Positions 25,778 to 34,152 of a stretch of DNA of 64,000 nucleotides are shown here, piece by piece (position 1 is the stretch's first letter; each line of letters opens with the position of its first letter). Location of the stretch: positions 372,001 to 436,000 of the forward strand of contig JAWLAE010000002.1 of the NCBI GenBank assembly GCA_041395625.1, read 5' to 3'. The notes under the pieces are model-generated. The model saw only the letters and a program-made list of their open reading frames with translations. It did not search any database and was not told the DNA's origin. The translations under genes were made by a program, and so were the position numbers. Origin of the DNA: CADEED01 sp041395625. Lineage in GTDB: Bacteria > Pseudomonadota > Gammaproteobacteria > Steroidobacterales > Steroidobacteraceae.

Positions 25778-26959
25778 ATGAGCACACTCGCGCGCGCACC
25801 AGTTTTTTCCTACGGTTTTCGGCCGTTCTTCCTGCTCGCGGGCATCTTCGCGGCTGTCGCCATCCCCACCTGGATCTTGATCTTGCGCGCCGATCTCGCG
25901 CCGCTCGGCGACCTGCCACCGCAACTATGGCACGGTCATGAAATGCTGTTCGGATTCGTCGCGGCAGCGATCGGCGGCTTTCTGTTGACCGCAGTGCCGA
26001 GCTGGACCGGTAGTCGTGGATTTGCCGGCCGGCCACTCATCTTCGCGACGCTGGCATGGTTGCTCGGACGCTTGGCGTTCGCCGGCGCGTCGTGGCTGCC
26101 GCTCCCCGTAGTCGCCGTTGCGGAACTGCTGTTCCTGCCTGTCATCGCGACGCTCATCGCGCCGCCGATCTTGCGCGAACGCAATCGCAACGCGGCCATG
26201 CTGCTCGTGCTGACGTTGCTGTGGCTCACGGACGCCGTGTTCCTGCTCGCCATGCACTGGCGCAATCCACTGCTGGCATCGCAAGCGCTGACTGTCGCCA
26301 TCAACGTTGTCTTGTTGCTGGTAACGATCATTGGCGGACGGATCGTGCCGGCGTTCACGGCGAATGCGCTACGCCAGCTCAGCCAGCCGGTCAGTATTCG
26401 CAGCTATGCGTGGCTCGAGCGATTGCTGCCTGCCACGATGCTGGCGATAGTCCTGATCGATGTACTGGCGCCAGGCGGGATAGTCGCGCTGACTGTGGCG
26501 GCCGCAGCAGCCGTCCTGCACGCGCTACGTTTGTCCGGCTGGCGCAGTCTGCGGGTGACTGGCCGGCCGATCCTGTGGGTCCTGCACCTCGCCTACGCCT
26601 GGCTCCCGATCGGCCTTGCGCTGAAGGCGGCGAACCTATGGAGTGGCGCCGCCTGGTCGCAGTGGTGGCAACACGCGTTCGGTATTGGCGTGTTCGCGCT
26701 GATGATCCTCGCGGTGACGACGCGCGCGACGCTGGGGCATACCGGGCGGCCGCTCGTGGTACGCCCGGCCATCGCCGTGGCCTATCTGCTGATCGCAGCC
26801 GCCGCCGTTACGCGCATCGTCGGCCCATCGTTGTGGCCCGCACACTACGCCACGACGCTCGACGCTGCCGCTGCGCTGTGGACGACCGCATTCCTGCTGT
26901 ATCTCGCCATTTACGGCCCGATGTTCTGGCGCCCGCGCGTCGACGGCAAGCCTGGCTGA
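25778..26959 (+). CDS. nnrS: NnrS-family haem-copper membrane protein
   Basis: 393 residues with about twelve hydrophobic helices. Typical NnrS wording is FSYGFRPFFLLAGIFA at the N-terminus, WHGHEMLFGFVAAAIGGFLLTAVPSWTG, GGRIVPAFTANALR and GHTGRPL. NnrS is linked to nitric-oxide tolerance and nitrite/NO metabolism; several histidines (HGHE) probably bind haem or copper. No denitrification enzymes occur in the window. It ends two bases before the convergent lipoprotein gene and is divergent from cbpA. Confidence 0.93.
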   Translation: MSTLARAPVFSYGFRPFFLLAGIFAAVAIPTWILILRADLAPLGDLPPQLWHGHEMLFGFVAAAIGGFLLTAVPSWTGSRGFAGRPLIFATLAWLLGRLAFAGASWLPLPVVAVAELLFLPVIATLIAPPILRERNRNAAMLLVLTLLWLTDAVFLLAMHWRNPLLASQALTVAINVVLLLVTIIGGRIVPAFTANALRQLSQPVSIRSYAWLERLLPATMLAIVLIDVLAPGGIVALTVAAAAAVLHALRLSGWRSLRVTGRPILWVLHLAYAWLPIGLALKAANLWSGAAWSQWWQHAFGIGVFALMILAVTTRATLGHTGRPLVVRPAIAVAYLLIAAAAVTRIVGPSLWPAHYATTLDAAAALWTTAFLLYLAIYGPMFWRPRVDGKPG

Positions 26960-26961
26960 GT

Positions 26962-27753
26962 TCAGCGGGGCTTGCGAAATCGCAGGATGAATTTGTCGGT
27001 CGCCTTGCCCTTCATTTCAGGCGCGAAAAAGGCTTTCTGACGATCGTCGTCAGGATTGCGCAGCAGATCGCTCTCGGCCTCGAGCACGAAGCCTGCTTTG
27101 GCGAACGACTCCTTGACGAAGGTTTCGTCGATCCGGTGCGCGCCGCGTGGATCGGTGGCAAAGGACTTGCCCGTGCCCGCAGGCGCCGAGTGATCGACCA
27201 CCACCACCCAAGCGCCGGGCTTGAGTCCTGCATAGAGATCAGTCAGTACGTCATCGACGTCATCCGAGAGCGTATAGAAATCGTGATAGACCAGATTCAG
27301 CATCGCGCCATCGAAATATGCCGGCGGCAATGCGAGCTCGTTCAACAGCTTGTCCCAGCGCACGACGTTCGGCAGCCGGTTGTCGGCCAGCCGCTCGGCA
27401 GCGGCTTTTTCCGCCATGCGGGCGTTGGACGGGTTCTGCATATAAACCTGGCCGGTCGGTCCCACCGTGCGTGCTAACAACTCCGCGTACCAACCGCCCG
27501 CGCTGAATATATCGATTACTTTCTGACCGGGGGCGACACCGGCGAACTTCAGGACGTCGAACGGTCGACGATCGGCATCTTTCTCCCGATCCTTGGTCGT
27601 CCGTTCAGGATTGTCGACGGCTGCCCGAATGGCTGCCTCATTGGCGGCCGTATCGACAACGGTCGGCGTCTCGGTCGTCGCACAGCCCACCAGGACGGCG
27701 GCGAGCATGCCCGCCAGGCACGCGTGAGCAAAGTGGTTGGTTGAGAGCTGCAT
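26962..27753 (-). CDS. Lipoprotein with a class-I methyltransferase-like fold
   Basis: 263 residues from the ATG at 27753 (GGAG six bases before). A lipobox (LAAVLVGC) puts the mature protein outside the cytoplasm. The rest resembles predicted SAM methyltransferases of the COG4798 type: FAGVAPGQKVIDIFSAGGWY (motif I region), FDGAMLNLVYHD, GLKPGAWVVVVDHSA. How a SAM-type enzyme would work in the periplasm, where SAM is absent, is unclear; it may have lost the methyltransferase role. It is the last gene of the minus-strand run that includes the F420 genes, 30 bases after the preceding gene. Confidence 0.8.
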   Translation of the reverse strand: MQLSTNHFAHACLAGMLAAVLVGCATTETPTVVDTAANEAAIRAAVDNPERTTKDREKDADRRPFDVLKFAGVAPGQKVIDIFSAGGWYAELLARTVGPTGQVYMQNPSNARMAEKAAAERLADNRLPNVVRWDKLLNELALPPAYFDGAMLNLVYHDFYTLSDDVDDVLTDLYAGLKPGAWVVVVDHSAPAGTGKSFATDPRGAHRIDETFVKESFAKAGFVLEAESDLLRNPDDDRQKAFFAPEMKGKATDKFILRFRKPR

Positions 27754-27783
27754 CGCGTTCTCCTGCAATACTAAAGTGACCGA

Positions 27784-28635
27784 CTAATCGGCGGTGAAGA
27801 GCTTCCACAACATGCGGCGATCCGGATCATAGGCGGTGTATGTCTTTCCGATGGTGGCAGCGTCGTGGGCTGCATCCACGGTCAAACGGGCGAGATCGGC
27901 GCGCGACATAAAACTGAATGCCAGCGGATCATCGGTCAAGACCGCCGTTTCGGCGCGTGGCTGCCTGCCGAGCCCGCCCGGACGGACGATCGTGAACTTG
28001 AGGCCGCTCGCGCGCAGGTGATCTTCGGCCTGCGACTTGAGCGGCACGACGGCACTGTGGCCCTTGCGCGCCGCCAGCGGAATCGCCGCCGCAGAATCGC
28101 CGGCACCGATTACCGTGACCAGCACGAAACGCTCGATATTGTTGGCGCGCGCGGCATCGATGAGGTTGCGGTTGCCGACGAAATCCGGCCGCTTGTTAGG
28201 ATCCATTGGCGGTGGCCCCTTGATCATGCCCGCGATCGGATTGGTTCGTTCAGGCAAATCGCTGGACGAGGTGCCCAGCAATGAAACGACGGCGTCGACG
28301 GGCTGGGCAGCCAGCGCAGCTCGCACCTGCTCTGCGTCGAGTGCGTCGGCAACTACCTTGTCGACACCCAGCGCATCGATCGCTGCCGTATTTGATGAAG
28401 TGCGCACCATTGCTACCACCTTGTCGCCCCGTGCGCGCAGCTCGCGCACGAGTTCCACGCCGGCTCCGCCGGTGGCGCCGGCGACGAATACCGTTCGGGG
28501 CGTGGCATCAGGCGCGAGATTCGCGATCGTCTTGTCCGCGGGCGTGTGGTAGCCGCTCATGGCCAGCGTATACCCCACCACAAACAGCACCAGCAGCCCC
28601 AGCAGCCACTTGGTCAGACGCCACATTGCGCGCAT
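27784..28635 (-). CDS. Membrane-anchored NAD(P)-binding protein (NmrA/SDR-like)
   Basis: 283 residues from the ATG at 28635 (GGGGGA upstream). One N-terminal membrane helix (LTKWLLGLLVLFVVGYTLAM) is followed by a Rossmann fold: VFVAGATGGAGVELVRELRA (glycine motif), VVADALDAEQVRAAL, VDAVVSLLG, IERFVLVTVIGAG, FTIVRPGGLG. This is the NAD(P)-binding atypical SDR class, whose members act as reductases, isomerases or sensors. The substrate is unknown. It starts 66 bases after fbiC on the same strand, so it may be part of the F420 transcription unit. Confidence 0.82.
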   Translation of the reverse strand: MRAMWRLTKWLLGLLVLFVVGYTLAMSGYHTPADKTIANLAPDATPRTVFVAGATGGAGVELVRELRARGDKVVAMVRTSSNTAAIDALGVDKVVADALDAEQVRAALAAQPVDAVVSLLGTSSSDLPERTNPIAGMIKGPPPMDPNKRPDFVGNRNLIDAARANNIERFVLVTVIGAGDSAAAIPLAARKGHSAVVPLKSQAEDHLRASGLKFTIVRPGGLGRQPRAETAVLTDDPLAFSFMSRADLARLTVDAAHDAATIGKTYTAYDPDRRMLWKLFTAD

Positions 28636-28701
28636 TGCTGATCCCCCACTTGCGTGCCATCGAAAACACGACCGTTGCACACGTGATCATAGGGGTGGTC
28701 G

Positions 28702-31062
28702 CTAACGTGTGGCAACGTCAAATCGTCCCGGCGACTGGTCCTCGGTCCACAGCCAGCTCGGCGTCGCGTACAACGTGGTCCGCTGTCGCGCGATCCGGCG
28801 GCGCCGTGTAATGAGCGCGCGCAGGTCGGTCTCCGCCAACAGTTGCCCATGAGTGGCGCCCGCCGCACGCGAAATCGATTCGTCCATGAGCACCCCACCC
28901 AGATCGTTCACGCCCGCATCGAGCATGGCGGCAGCACCGGCCGGCCCCAACTTGACCCACGAGGCTTGCACGTTGCGAATCGCTGGATACAGCGCGATGC
29001 GCGCTACCGCGTGCATCAGCAGGGATTCACGCCAGGTCGGCCCCGGGCGCGTGCGTCCGCGTCGCGCCATCGGCGCCTCCCGATAGACGAATGGCAATGG
29101 CACGAACTCCGTGATCCCACCGGTGCGGCCCTGCAACTCGCGCAGCGCCACGAGATGCGTGGCCCAGTCGCGGGGTTGCTCCAGGTGACCAAACATGATC
29201 GTCGCCGTGGTCTTGAGTCCCACGCGATGTGCCGCCTCCACCACGCCGAGCCACTCCGCGCTGGTGAGCTTGTCTGGGCAGATCTGCGCACGCACGGCAT
29301 CGTCCAGTATCTCGGCCGCCGTGCCGGGCAGACTGCCCAAACCCTCAGCGCGCAGCCGCTGCAGGTACTCGGTCACCTCGAGGCCCAACGACCGAGCGCC
29401 CTGCTGCACTTCGAGCGGTGAGAAGGCATGTACGTGGATGTCCGGAACCGCGCGTTTCACCGCCCGCAGCAGCTCGAGATAGGTGTCGCCGGTATAGCTC
29501 GGATGAATGCCGCCCTGCATGCACACTTCGGTTGCGCCGCGATTCCAGGCCTCGAGCGCCCGTTCCGCCACCTGCGCCGGATCGAGTTGGTAGGCAGGGC
29601 CGCGCAGCGATTTGGCGGCGCGACCTTTGGAGAAGGCACAGAAGCCGCAGCGCAGCGTGCAGATATTGGTGTAGTTGATATTACGATTGATCGCGTAGGT
29701 CACCACATCGTCACAGGCGGCACGGCGCAGCCGATCGGCAGCGCGCACGACCTCCGTAACTTCGGGGCCTCGCGACGCGAACAAGCGTGCAATCTCGTCA
29801 GCAGACGGCGGGTGGCCATCACTTGCTCGCTCGACGATCCGCTGCACGGCACTGCGCTTACGTCGAACGCGCGTCGAGCGCGGCACGAGCGCGCGAGTAT
29901 CGCCACACTCGACGCCTCGCCAGGCGCGCCTGGGAGGCGGCATCGCCGTTTCCCCGGCCGTCCAGTCGTCGGGTCGGGCATAACCGTCCGCATCAGCCAG
30001 CGCGAGCACCGCTGGCGTCACGGCAGAATCGAGCCACTCAGCGCGCGCTGCGATGTACTTCGGGTACACCGTCAGTCTAGGCACTAACGAATACCCGAGC
30101 GACTCCAGCTCGCGCGCCAGCGGTGGCAAATCCGGCCACGGCGCTTCCGGATTGACATGATCGGGCGTGACCGGCGAGATCCCGCCCAGATCATTGATGC
30201 CCGCGGCGAGCAACGCCTCGATCTGACCCGCGTTGAGATTGGGTGGCGCCTGGATGCTGACATCCCGATCGAAAACCAGGCGCGCGGCGGCAATCGTCCA
30301 CTGCAGCTCGGTGAGTTGAGCGGGCGCGACCGCGCGCATGATCGTGTCCGCCTTGGGCAAGAAGTTCTGAATGATCAGTTCCTGGAGATGCCCGTGTTCG
30401 GCCTGCAGCTGGCGCAGCTGGCACAATGCCTGGAGGCGCTCGGCGCGCGTATCGCCGAGACCTACCAACAATCCGGTCGTCGTTGGAACACGGGCACGAC
30501 CAGCCGCAGCCAGCGACGCGAGACGGACGGCAGGCAATTTGTCGGGCGAGCCGAAGTGCGGTCCACCGCGCTCGCACAGGCGAGACGCGCCAGATTCGAG
30601 CATCAGGCCCATCGATGCCGCGACGGGGCGCAGCATGCGGTACTCCTGTTCGCTCAACACACCGGCATTGACGTGGGGCAACAGACAGGTCGCTGCACGC
30701 ACCGCGCGTGCGGCGGCGGCGACATAGTCGATCGTCGACGTGTAACCTCGGGCAGCGAGCCATTCGCGGGCCACGCGATAACGACTTTCGGGCCGATCGC
30801 CGAGCGTGAACAAGGCTTCACGGCAAGCAGAGCCTTCGCCCGCTTTGGCAATGGCGACAACTTCATCCAGCTCGAGATACGGGCGCGCGAGCTGCGACGG
30901 CGTCGTGGCGAAGGTGCAGTAATGACAGACATCGCGGCACAGCCGGGTCAGCGGTATGAAGACCTTGGGCGAGTAGGTGATCAGGGCGCCGTGAGCGTCG
31001 TCGCGCCTGGCGCGCGCCGCTGCCAGCAGCTCTGCCAAGGGCATCGAGAGCAGGTCGTTCAT
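28702..31062 (-). CDS. fbiC: FO synthase, fused CofG-CofH (FbiC)
   Basis: 786 residues. Two radical-SAM halves: CofG (1-~380) with its 4Fe-4S cysteines C42/C46/C49 (CRDVCHYC), and CofH (~430-786) with C468/C472/C475 (CTLRCGFC). Together they make 7,8-didemethyl-8-hydroxy-5-deazariboflavin (FO), the chromophore of coenzyme F420, from tyrosine and the flavin precursor 5-amino-6-ribitylamino-uracil. Other marks are NFLPKADTIMRAV and PPNLNAGQIEALLAAGINDLGG in the first half, and CMQGGIHPSYTGDTYLELLR and GVNDLGGVLMDESISRAAG in the second. The fused form is typical of actinobacteria and of aerobes that acquired F420 genes; archaea and cyanobacteria have separate proteins. The ATG overlaps the cofC stop by four bases. 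Confidence 0.97.
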   Translation of the reverse strand: MNDLLSMPLAELLAAARARRDDAHGALITYSPKVFIPLTRLCRDVCHYCTFATTPSQLARPYLELDEVVAIAKAGEGSACREALFTLGDRPESRYRVAREWLAARGYTSTIDYVAAAARAVRAATCLLPHVNAGVLSEQEYRMLRPVAASMGLMLESGASRLCERGGPHFGSPDKLPAVRLASLAAAGRARVPTTTGLLVGLGDTRAERLQALCQLRQLQAEHGHLQELIIQNFLPKADTIMRAVAPAQLTELQWTIAAARLVFDRDVSIQAPPNLNAGQIEALLAAGINDLGGISPVTPDHVNPEAPWPDLPPLARELESLGYSLVPRLTVYPKYIAARAEWLDSAVTPAVLALADADGYARPDDWTAGETAMPPPRRAWRGVECGDTRALVPRSTRVRRKRSAVQRIVERASDGHPPSADEIARLFASRGPEVTEVVRAADRLRRAACDDVVTYAINRNINYTNICTLRCGFCAFSKGRAAKSLRGPAYQLDPAQVAERALEAWNRGATEVCMQGGIHPSYTGDTYLELLRAVKRAVPDIHVHAFSPLEVQQGARSLGLEVTEYLQRLRAEGLGSLPGTAAEILDDAVRAQICPDKLTSAEWLGVVEAAHRVGLKTTATIMFGHLEQPRDWATHLVALRELQGRTGGITEFVPLPFVYREAPMARRGRTRPGPTWRESLLMHAVARIALYPAIRNVQASWVKLGPAGAAAMLDAGVNDLGGVLMDESISRAAGATHGQLLAETDLRALITRRRRIARQRTTLYATPSWLWTEDQSPGRFDVATR

Positions 31063-31700
31063 GACGCTAGAGTGCCGAGCGCAGCGCGAGTCGGCAATCC
31101 CTCCAGGTCCTGCGGGACGTCCACATCCAGCGCCAGCGCGGCGATCGGCGCTATTCGCGCCGGCAAACCAGTGGCCAGCATGCGAGCCACATGCGCGGCA
31201 GCACTGCCGGGACCGAAGGCGATCTCGATACGTCGCGGCAGCGGCATATAGAAGGCATTCGTGCCACCGTCGCGCCGCGCAGGCGCGAAAGCCGACGCCT
31301 CAGCCGGCCCGGCGACCAGTTCGCTCAGCGACTCAGCGTCGACCTGGGGCAGGTCGCTGGCGACGTAACAGACCGATGCCGCACCGTCCGCCGTCAGCGT
31401 ATCGAGCGCGGCCGTGACGACGGCATCGAAGGAGGTCGCGGCACCATCTGGCAGCCAGCGCACACCGTAGCGGGCGGCCCATTCGGGGCCCGACGAATCC
31501 GAGGTCAGCAGATACACGCGGTCGAACGCCGCGCAGCCGAGACAGGATTCGAGTGCTCGCGCTAACAAGGTCTGTGCAAGCGCCTGCCGTTCGGCCGGCG
31601 ACAGCGCCTCAGCCAGGCGCGACTTCGCACTCACGAAGCGCTTGGCCGGCACTAACGCATAAAGCGTACCGGCAGGTCCGCTGCTGGCTGCCTCAGTCAC
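31059..31700 (-). CDS. cofC: Phospholactate (or phosphoenolpyruvate) guanylyltransferase CofC/FbiD
   Basis: 213 residues. Activates the three-carbon side-chain unit with GTP for F420 synthesis. Nucleotidyltransferase marks are ALVPAKRFVSAKSRLAEALS (loop that binds the nucleotide), VYLLTSDSSGPEWAARYGVR, VCYVASDLPQVDAESLSELV (catalytic Asp) and GGTNAFYMPLPRRIEIAFGP. Whether it uses 2-phospholactate, phosphoenolpyruvate or 3-phosphoglycerate differs between organisms and cannot be decided here. Four-base overlaps with cofD and fbiC. Confidence 0.93.
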   Translation of the reverse strand: MTEAASSGPAGTLYALVPAKRFVSAKSRLAEALSPAERQALAQTLLARALESCLGCAAFDRVYLLTSDSSGPEWAARYGVRWLPDGAATSFDAVVTAALDTLTADGAASVCYVASDLPQVDAESLSELVAGPAEASAFAPARRDGGTNAFYMPLPRRIEIAFGPGSAAAHVARMLATGLPARIAPIAALALDVDVPQDLEGLPTRAALGTLAS

Positions 31701-32686
31701 GCTTGTTTCCGGCGGTCGTTGCCAGCGCGACGCGGCAACTGGCCGGCAAACTGCACGACCAACTGCGCGAGGCCATCGCGGTCACGGTCGTCGCGCATAA
31801 CGGTCGGCGCGACGCGCACCACAATACCAAGTCGCTCGATCTCCGGCGCGAACGCCGCGTCCTGGTCGTCGATGACGATGCCATCCAGCAATCCACCATA
31901 GTGCCGCGCGATGCTGACGGGTGTCACCGGCAGACCGAACTCGCGCAGCAGCTTCGCCGCGCAGCCCTTCAAGGCGTCGCCACCCACGATCGGCGACACC
32001 GCGACTACGGGTACCCTGCGCTCGCGCAACCGGTGCCGCCATGCGGCGATCGCCAAAATCGGATCGATACTAAGATACGGATTCGATGGACAGATGATGA
32101 TGGCCTCGAGCGTTTGCTCGAGACTCGCCCACGCCAAACAAGCCGCCGCTGACTCGGCGCCTTGGTAGCGCAACTCCTCGACGACGGGCGCCGCTCGTTG
32201 CCGTACGAAATAGTCCTGGAAATCGAGCCAGCCGTCCGCAGTCCTCAACATGGTCCGTACGGGCGCATCGCTCATCGGTGTGATCAAGTGGCGCACCCCA
32301 TGCGCACGGCACAGTCTCGCTGTCACCTCGCCAAGCGGCAACCCGTCGCGCAACCAGGCGCTGCGCTGCACGTGTTGGGCCAGGTCACGATCGCCCAGGC
32401 GGAACCAGCTCTCGCCATCCATGGCGCGCAGGGAGTCGAGAAAGTTCCACGACTCCTCTGCCCGACCCCAGCCTCGCGCCTCGTCTGCCAAGCCAGCGAC
32501 CGCATAGATGACCGAATCGATATCGGGGCAGATCGTGAGCCCCAGATGCTCGAAATCGTCGCCGGTATTGCACACGACGACGAGCTCGTCGGCCGGGAAT
32601 TGCCGCGTGAGACCGCGCACCAGCTTGGCGCCGCCAACGCCGCCGGACAAGGCAACGATGCGCGGCTGCCCGTGCTCACTGTTCAA
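31697..32686 (-). CDS. cofD: 2-phospho-L-lactate transferase CofD/FbiA
   Basis: 329 residues. Transfers the activated side chain to FO, giving F420-0 or its dehydro form. Visible features are IVALSGGVGGAKLVRGL at the N-terminus (nucleotide site), VVVCNTGDDFEHLGLTICPD, LGDRDLAQHVQR, ITPMSDAPVRTM and IIICPSNPYLSIDPILAI, all typical of the family. Length is normal. It overlaps cofE and cofC by four bases on either side. Confidence 0.96.
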   Translation of the reverse strand: MNSEHGQPRIVALSGGVGGAKLVRGLTRQFPADELVVVCNTGDDFEHLGLTICPDIDSVIYAVAGLADEARGWGRAEESWNFLDSLRAMDGESWFRLGDRDLAQHVQRSAWLRDGLPLGEVTARLCRAHGVRHLITPMSDAPVRTMLRTADGWLDFQDYFVRQRAAPVVEELRYQGAESAAACLAWASLEQTLEAIIICPSNPYLSIDPILAIAAWRHRLRERRVPVVAVSPIVGGDALKGCAAKLLREFGLPVTPVSIARHYGGLLDGIVIDDQDAAFAPEIERLGIVVRVAPTVMRDDRDRDGLAQLVVQFAGQLPRRAGNDRRKQA

Positions 32687-33465
32687 CGGAACATGTCCTC
32701 ACTGCGCGGACGCTGCAGCTCGACAGCGCCGGCGCCATCTTCTGCCAGCACCGGGAAACCTGCTACCAGCACCACCGGCCGTCGTTCCGCAGCCTGACCC
32801 ATCACGATGGACGCTGCGGCAGCCAACTCGTCGACACAGCCCACATCGGTCGAGCGCAGCACACGGCCAAACAGATCGGGCTGACCACGCAAATCGGCCA
32901 GCGACGTGAGACCAGCAGCGCCCAGTGCCTGTCCGATCGTCCCGCGGCGCCACGCTCGCCCGATGCTGTCGATGATCAGGACCCCGGGGGCCGCGCCGGT
33001 ACGCTGGCGCAAGGCGGCGCGCAATCGGCGCGCCGACCGATCGCAGTCTTCCGGCAATAGCAGCGCGTGATTCTCCGGATCGTCCGACTGAACGTTCGAC
33101 TGATCGATGCCCGCATTTGCCATGATGAAGCCGTTGCGGTGCTCCACGATCAGTACCTCTCGACCAACACGCAGCACCTGCTTGGCCTCCCGCAGTATCA
33201 ACTGGATCAGGCGTGGATCCTTGCCAGTGCGTTCCGCCAGTAGGGCGGCCCGCCGCGACGGTTTGACGGTCGCCAATGCAACGGCCCGCCCCTCAGCTTT
33301 GGAGACGACCTTTTGCGCGACGACTATCACATGCTGCGCCGTCAACGCGTGCTGCTCCTCGGTAAGCGCCGCGACGATCAAAGCAGCCAGATCATCGCCC
33401 GCACGAACCAGTGGCAACGACTCGAGAGCCGTCAGCGTGAGCGTTCGAGGCGTCTTGCTATCCAC
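32683..33465 (-). CDS. cofE: F420-0:gamma-glutamyl ligase CofE (single domain)
   Basis: 260 residues. Adds glutamates to F420-0 with GTP. Family segments are LESLPLVRAGDDLAALIVAA, VIVVAQKVVSKAEGRAV, FIMANAGIDQSNV, HALLLPEDCDRSARRLRAAL, GVLIIDSIGRAWRRGTIGQA and DELAAAASIVMGQAAERRPV. It lacks the C-terminal nitroreductase-like domain of mycobacterial FbiB, which reduces dehydro-F420-0. If the CofC here prefers phosphoenolpyruvate, the reductase would have to be encoded elsewhere. Confidence 0.95.
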   Translation of the reverse strand: MDSKTPRTLTLTALESLPLVRAGDDLAALIVAALTEEQHALTAQHVIVVAQKVVSKAEGRAVALATVKPSRRAALLAERTGKDPRLIQLILREAKQVLRVGREVLIVEHRNGFIMANAGIDQSNVQSDDPENHALLLPEDCDRSARRLRAALRQRTGAAPGVLIIDSIGRAWRRGTIGQALGAAGLTSLADLRGQPDLFGRVLRSTDVGCVDELAAAASIVMGQAAERRPVVLVAGFPVLAEDGAGAVELQRPRSEDMFR

Positions 33466-33480
33466 CGCAGTAACGATTGA

Positions 33481-34149
33481 TCAAGCAGCCCGCGGCTCGC
33501 CGGTGATACGAATGCCCGCGCCGTGAATGCCGTAGCGCTTGTTGATGCCGATCAGTATCGACGTCAACGCCTCGGACGCGGCGGAATTGGCCAACGGCCC
33601 AGCATGCCACGCGCGCAGTCCGCCGGCCTGCAACAGGTCGATGATCACCTGTCGATCAGCCTCTTTGTCGCCGGTGACGAGTACATCGCAATCGGGTGCC
33701 GTGCCCGCCGTCAGATGCGCGGCGGCGATATTGTGCAGCCCGGCGACTACGCGCACACCGTCACCCAGGATCTGTTGCGCCTCGAGCGCGGCACATCCCG
33801 CCGCGGGCAACTGCACACGCAGCACCTTGGGCGGCCGCAAGGGCACCGTGGTATCGAACACCAACTTGCCTTGCACGACGTCGCGCACGACCGCCAGTGT
33901 CGCCTGATGTGCCGAGTACGGCACGGTGATCGCCACGATTCCGGCAGCAGCGGCCGCATCGACTAACGACTCACCCCGCACGTCGACATTCTTGAAATGC
34001 ACTTTGAGCTCGGCGGCCGCGTGCCGTGCCCGCTCTGCATCGCGCGAGCCGATGATCACTGCGACCCCCTGCCGCAGCAGGAAGCGTGCCAGCCCGCCTC
34101 CGAGATCGCCCGTGCCGCCGAGTATCGCTACCGCTGCCGTCGTCCGCAT
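33481..34149 (-). CDS. fno: F420-dependent NADP oxidoreductase (Fno)
   Basis: 222 residues. A Rossmann domain (VAILGGTGDLGGGLARFL, then the NADP 2'-phosphate contact GSRDAERA) and a short C-terminal domain (GLHNIAAAHLTAG, DCDVLVTGDKEADRQVIIDL, RAWHAGPLANSAASEALTSI) match the Npd/Fno family. It passes hydride between NADPH and F420; in aerobic bacteria it mainly makes F420H2 from NADPH. It begins three bases after the LLM oxidoreductase, so reductant supply and use are encoded side by side. Confidence 0.92.
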   Translation of the reverse strand: MRTTAAVAILGGTGDLGGGLARFLLRQGVAVIIGSRDAERARHAAAELKVHFKNVDVRGESLVDAAAAAGIVAITVPYSAHQATLAVVRDVVQGKLVFDTTVPLRPPKVLRVQLPAAGCAALEAQQILGDGVRVVAGLHNIAAAHLTAGTAPDCDVLVTGDKEADRQVIIDLLQAGGLRAWHAGPLANSAASEALTSILIGINKRYGIHGAGIRITGEPRAA

Positions 34150-34152
34150 GAC

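Noticed and set aside
26056..27477. 473-codon frame overlapping nnrS and the lipoprotein gene
   Set aside because: Crosses the ends of two convergent real genes; arginine-rich, no domain.
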